Source: DATJHM01 sp035493895 (GTDB lineage: Bacteria > Chloroflexota > Ktedonobacteria > Ktedonobacterales > Ktedonobacteraceae). Taken from it: DNA of 34,509 bases. The notes below the pieces were generated by a model. The model was not told the DNA's origin, ran no database searches, and saw only the letters and a list, made by a program, of their open reading frames with translations. Each line of letters starts with the position of its first letter. The first letter of the stretch is position 1. The stretch spans positions 1 through 34,509 of the forward strand of contig DATJHM010000342.1 of the NCBI GenBank assembly GCA_035493895.1, written 5' to 3'. Of the stretch, positions 34,280-34,509 are shown piece by piece. The translations under genes were made by a program, and so were the position numbers.

Positions 34280-34509
34280 ATGAATACTCTACGCTTAATA
34301 AGATCCTGTATGGGATGTAATACGCACAGGCGGTTCTATCCGCCGTCCACACGTCCGCTTTTCTGGCTGTTCTGTTGTCTCTCTTTGTGTATCGTACTCT
34401 TTAGCGCTTGCGGTTCATCAACCACGCCGGCCTCATCAACGCCAGCGGCAACGCCGACGACGGCCGCGAAGGGCAGCGGCAACGTTCAGGTGATGTATGC
34501 TGGCTCGCT
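34280..34509 (+). CDS. Lipoprotein solute-binding protein, start only (cut by window edge)
   Basis: The first 76 codons are present. A basic start and a hydrophobic stretch (about residues 27-43) end in LFSAC, a lipobox with C44 as the predicted lipid-modified residue, followed by a Ser/Thr/Pro/Ala linker of the type used by Gram-positive and Chloroflexi lipoproteins. The mature part begins VQVMYAGSL, the opening I associate with substrate-binding proteins of the molybdate/tungstate (ModA/WtpA) group of ABC importers. The substrate is inference because nearly all of the domain is outside the window. No Shine-Dalgarno site precedes the ATG, consistent with a leaderless mRNA. Confidence 0.75.
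   Translation, partial: MNTLRLIRSCMGCNTHRRFYPPSTRPLFWLFCCLSLCIVLFSACGSSTTPASSTPAATPTTAAKGSGNVQVMYAGS

Overview
The window is bacterial: genes are closely packed, there are no introns, and Shine-Dalgarno sites precede most starts. The moderate G+C, the N-terminal half of an extracellular lipoprotein, the LacI/DeoR regulator and above all the mix of NACHT, CHAT, nucleosidase, vWA and tubulin-like genes suggest a multicellular, spore-forming Chloroflexi of the Ktedonobacter type. That taxonomic placement is inference from gene content and composition; no rRNA or marker gene is present.

Left part (1-8322). The window opens inside the membrane-embedded C-terminus of what looks like a NACHT/STAND ATPase. 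A small catabolic module follows: a regulator that joins a LacI-type helix-turn-helix to a DeoR-type sensor domain (minus strand), divergent from a metallo-beta-lactamase-fold hydrolase and an ACS-family MFS transporter. Three copies of a TGAA-N2-CG-N2-TTC(A) operator-like sequence lie between them. Next come a YggT-like membrane protein, an M3 oligoendopeptidase F and a zinc-ribbon membrane protein. A roughly 1 kb AT-rich stretch (8323-9386) with inverted repeats and one possible small gene separates this from the main locus.

Central locus (9387-27065). Eleven genes run in one direction with short gaps or overlaps, so they probably form one operon. They encode an AmmeMemoRadiSam-type radical SAM enzyme, a secreted-domain vWA protein with one membrane anchor, a tubulin/FtsZ-like GTPase with the GGGTGSG loop, a giant membrane protein that looks like a degenerate tubulin-like partner with an acidic repeat tail, a six-helix membrane protein, a putative HORMA-domain protein, a coiled-coil protein, a 70-residue protein, a two-domain AAA ATPase, a Gly-rich membrane-anchored helical protein and a second AAA ATPase with TRIP13-like features. 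I infer a membrane-associated machine: an extracellular MIDAS domain outside, and GTPase filaments, a HORMA/AAA switch and a segregase inside. I do not recognise this combination as a described system.

Right part (27066-34509). An intergenic stretch full of palindromes separates the operon from a convergent 1489-residue helical-repeat protein ending in a CHAT caspase-like protease. Divergent from it is a protein with a beta-rich N-terminus and a C-terminal nucleoside phosphorylase/nucleosidase domain. Their promoters occupy the same 33 bp on opposite strands. CHAT and nucleosidase domains are typical effectors of bacterial conflict and cell-death systems, so these two genes may be the killing arm of the central machine or an independent neighbour. 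The window ends in the start of a lipoprotein solute-binding protein that appears to be read from a leaderless mRNA.
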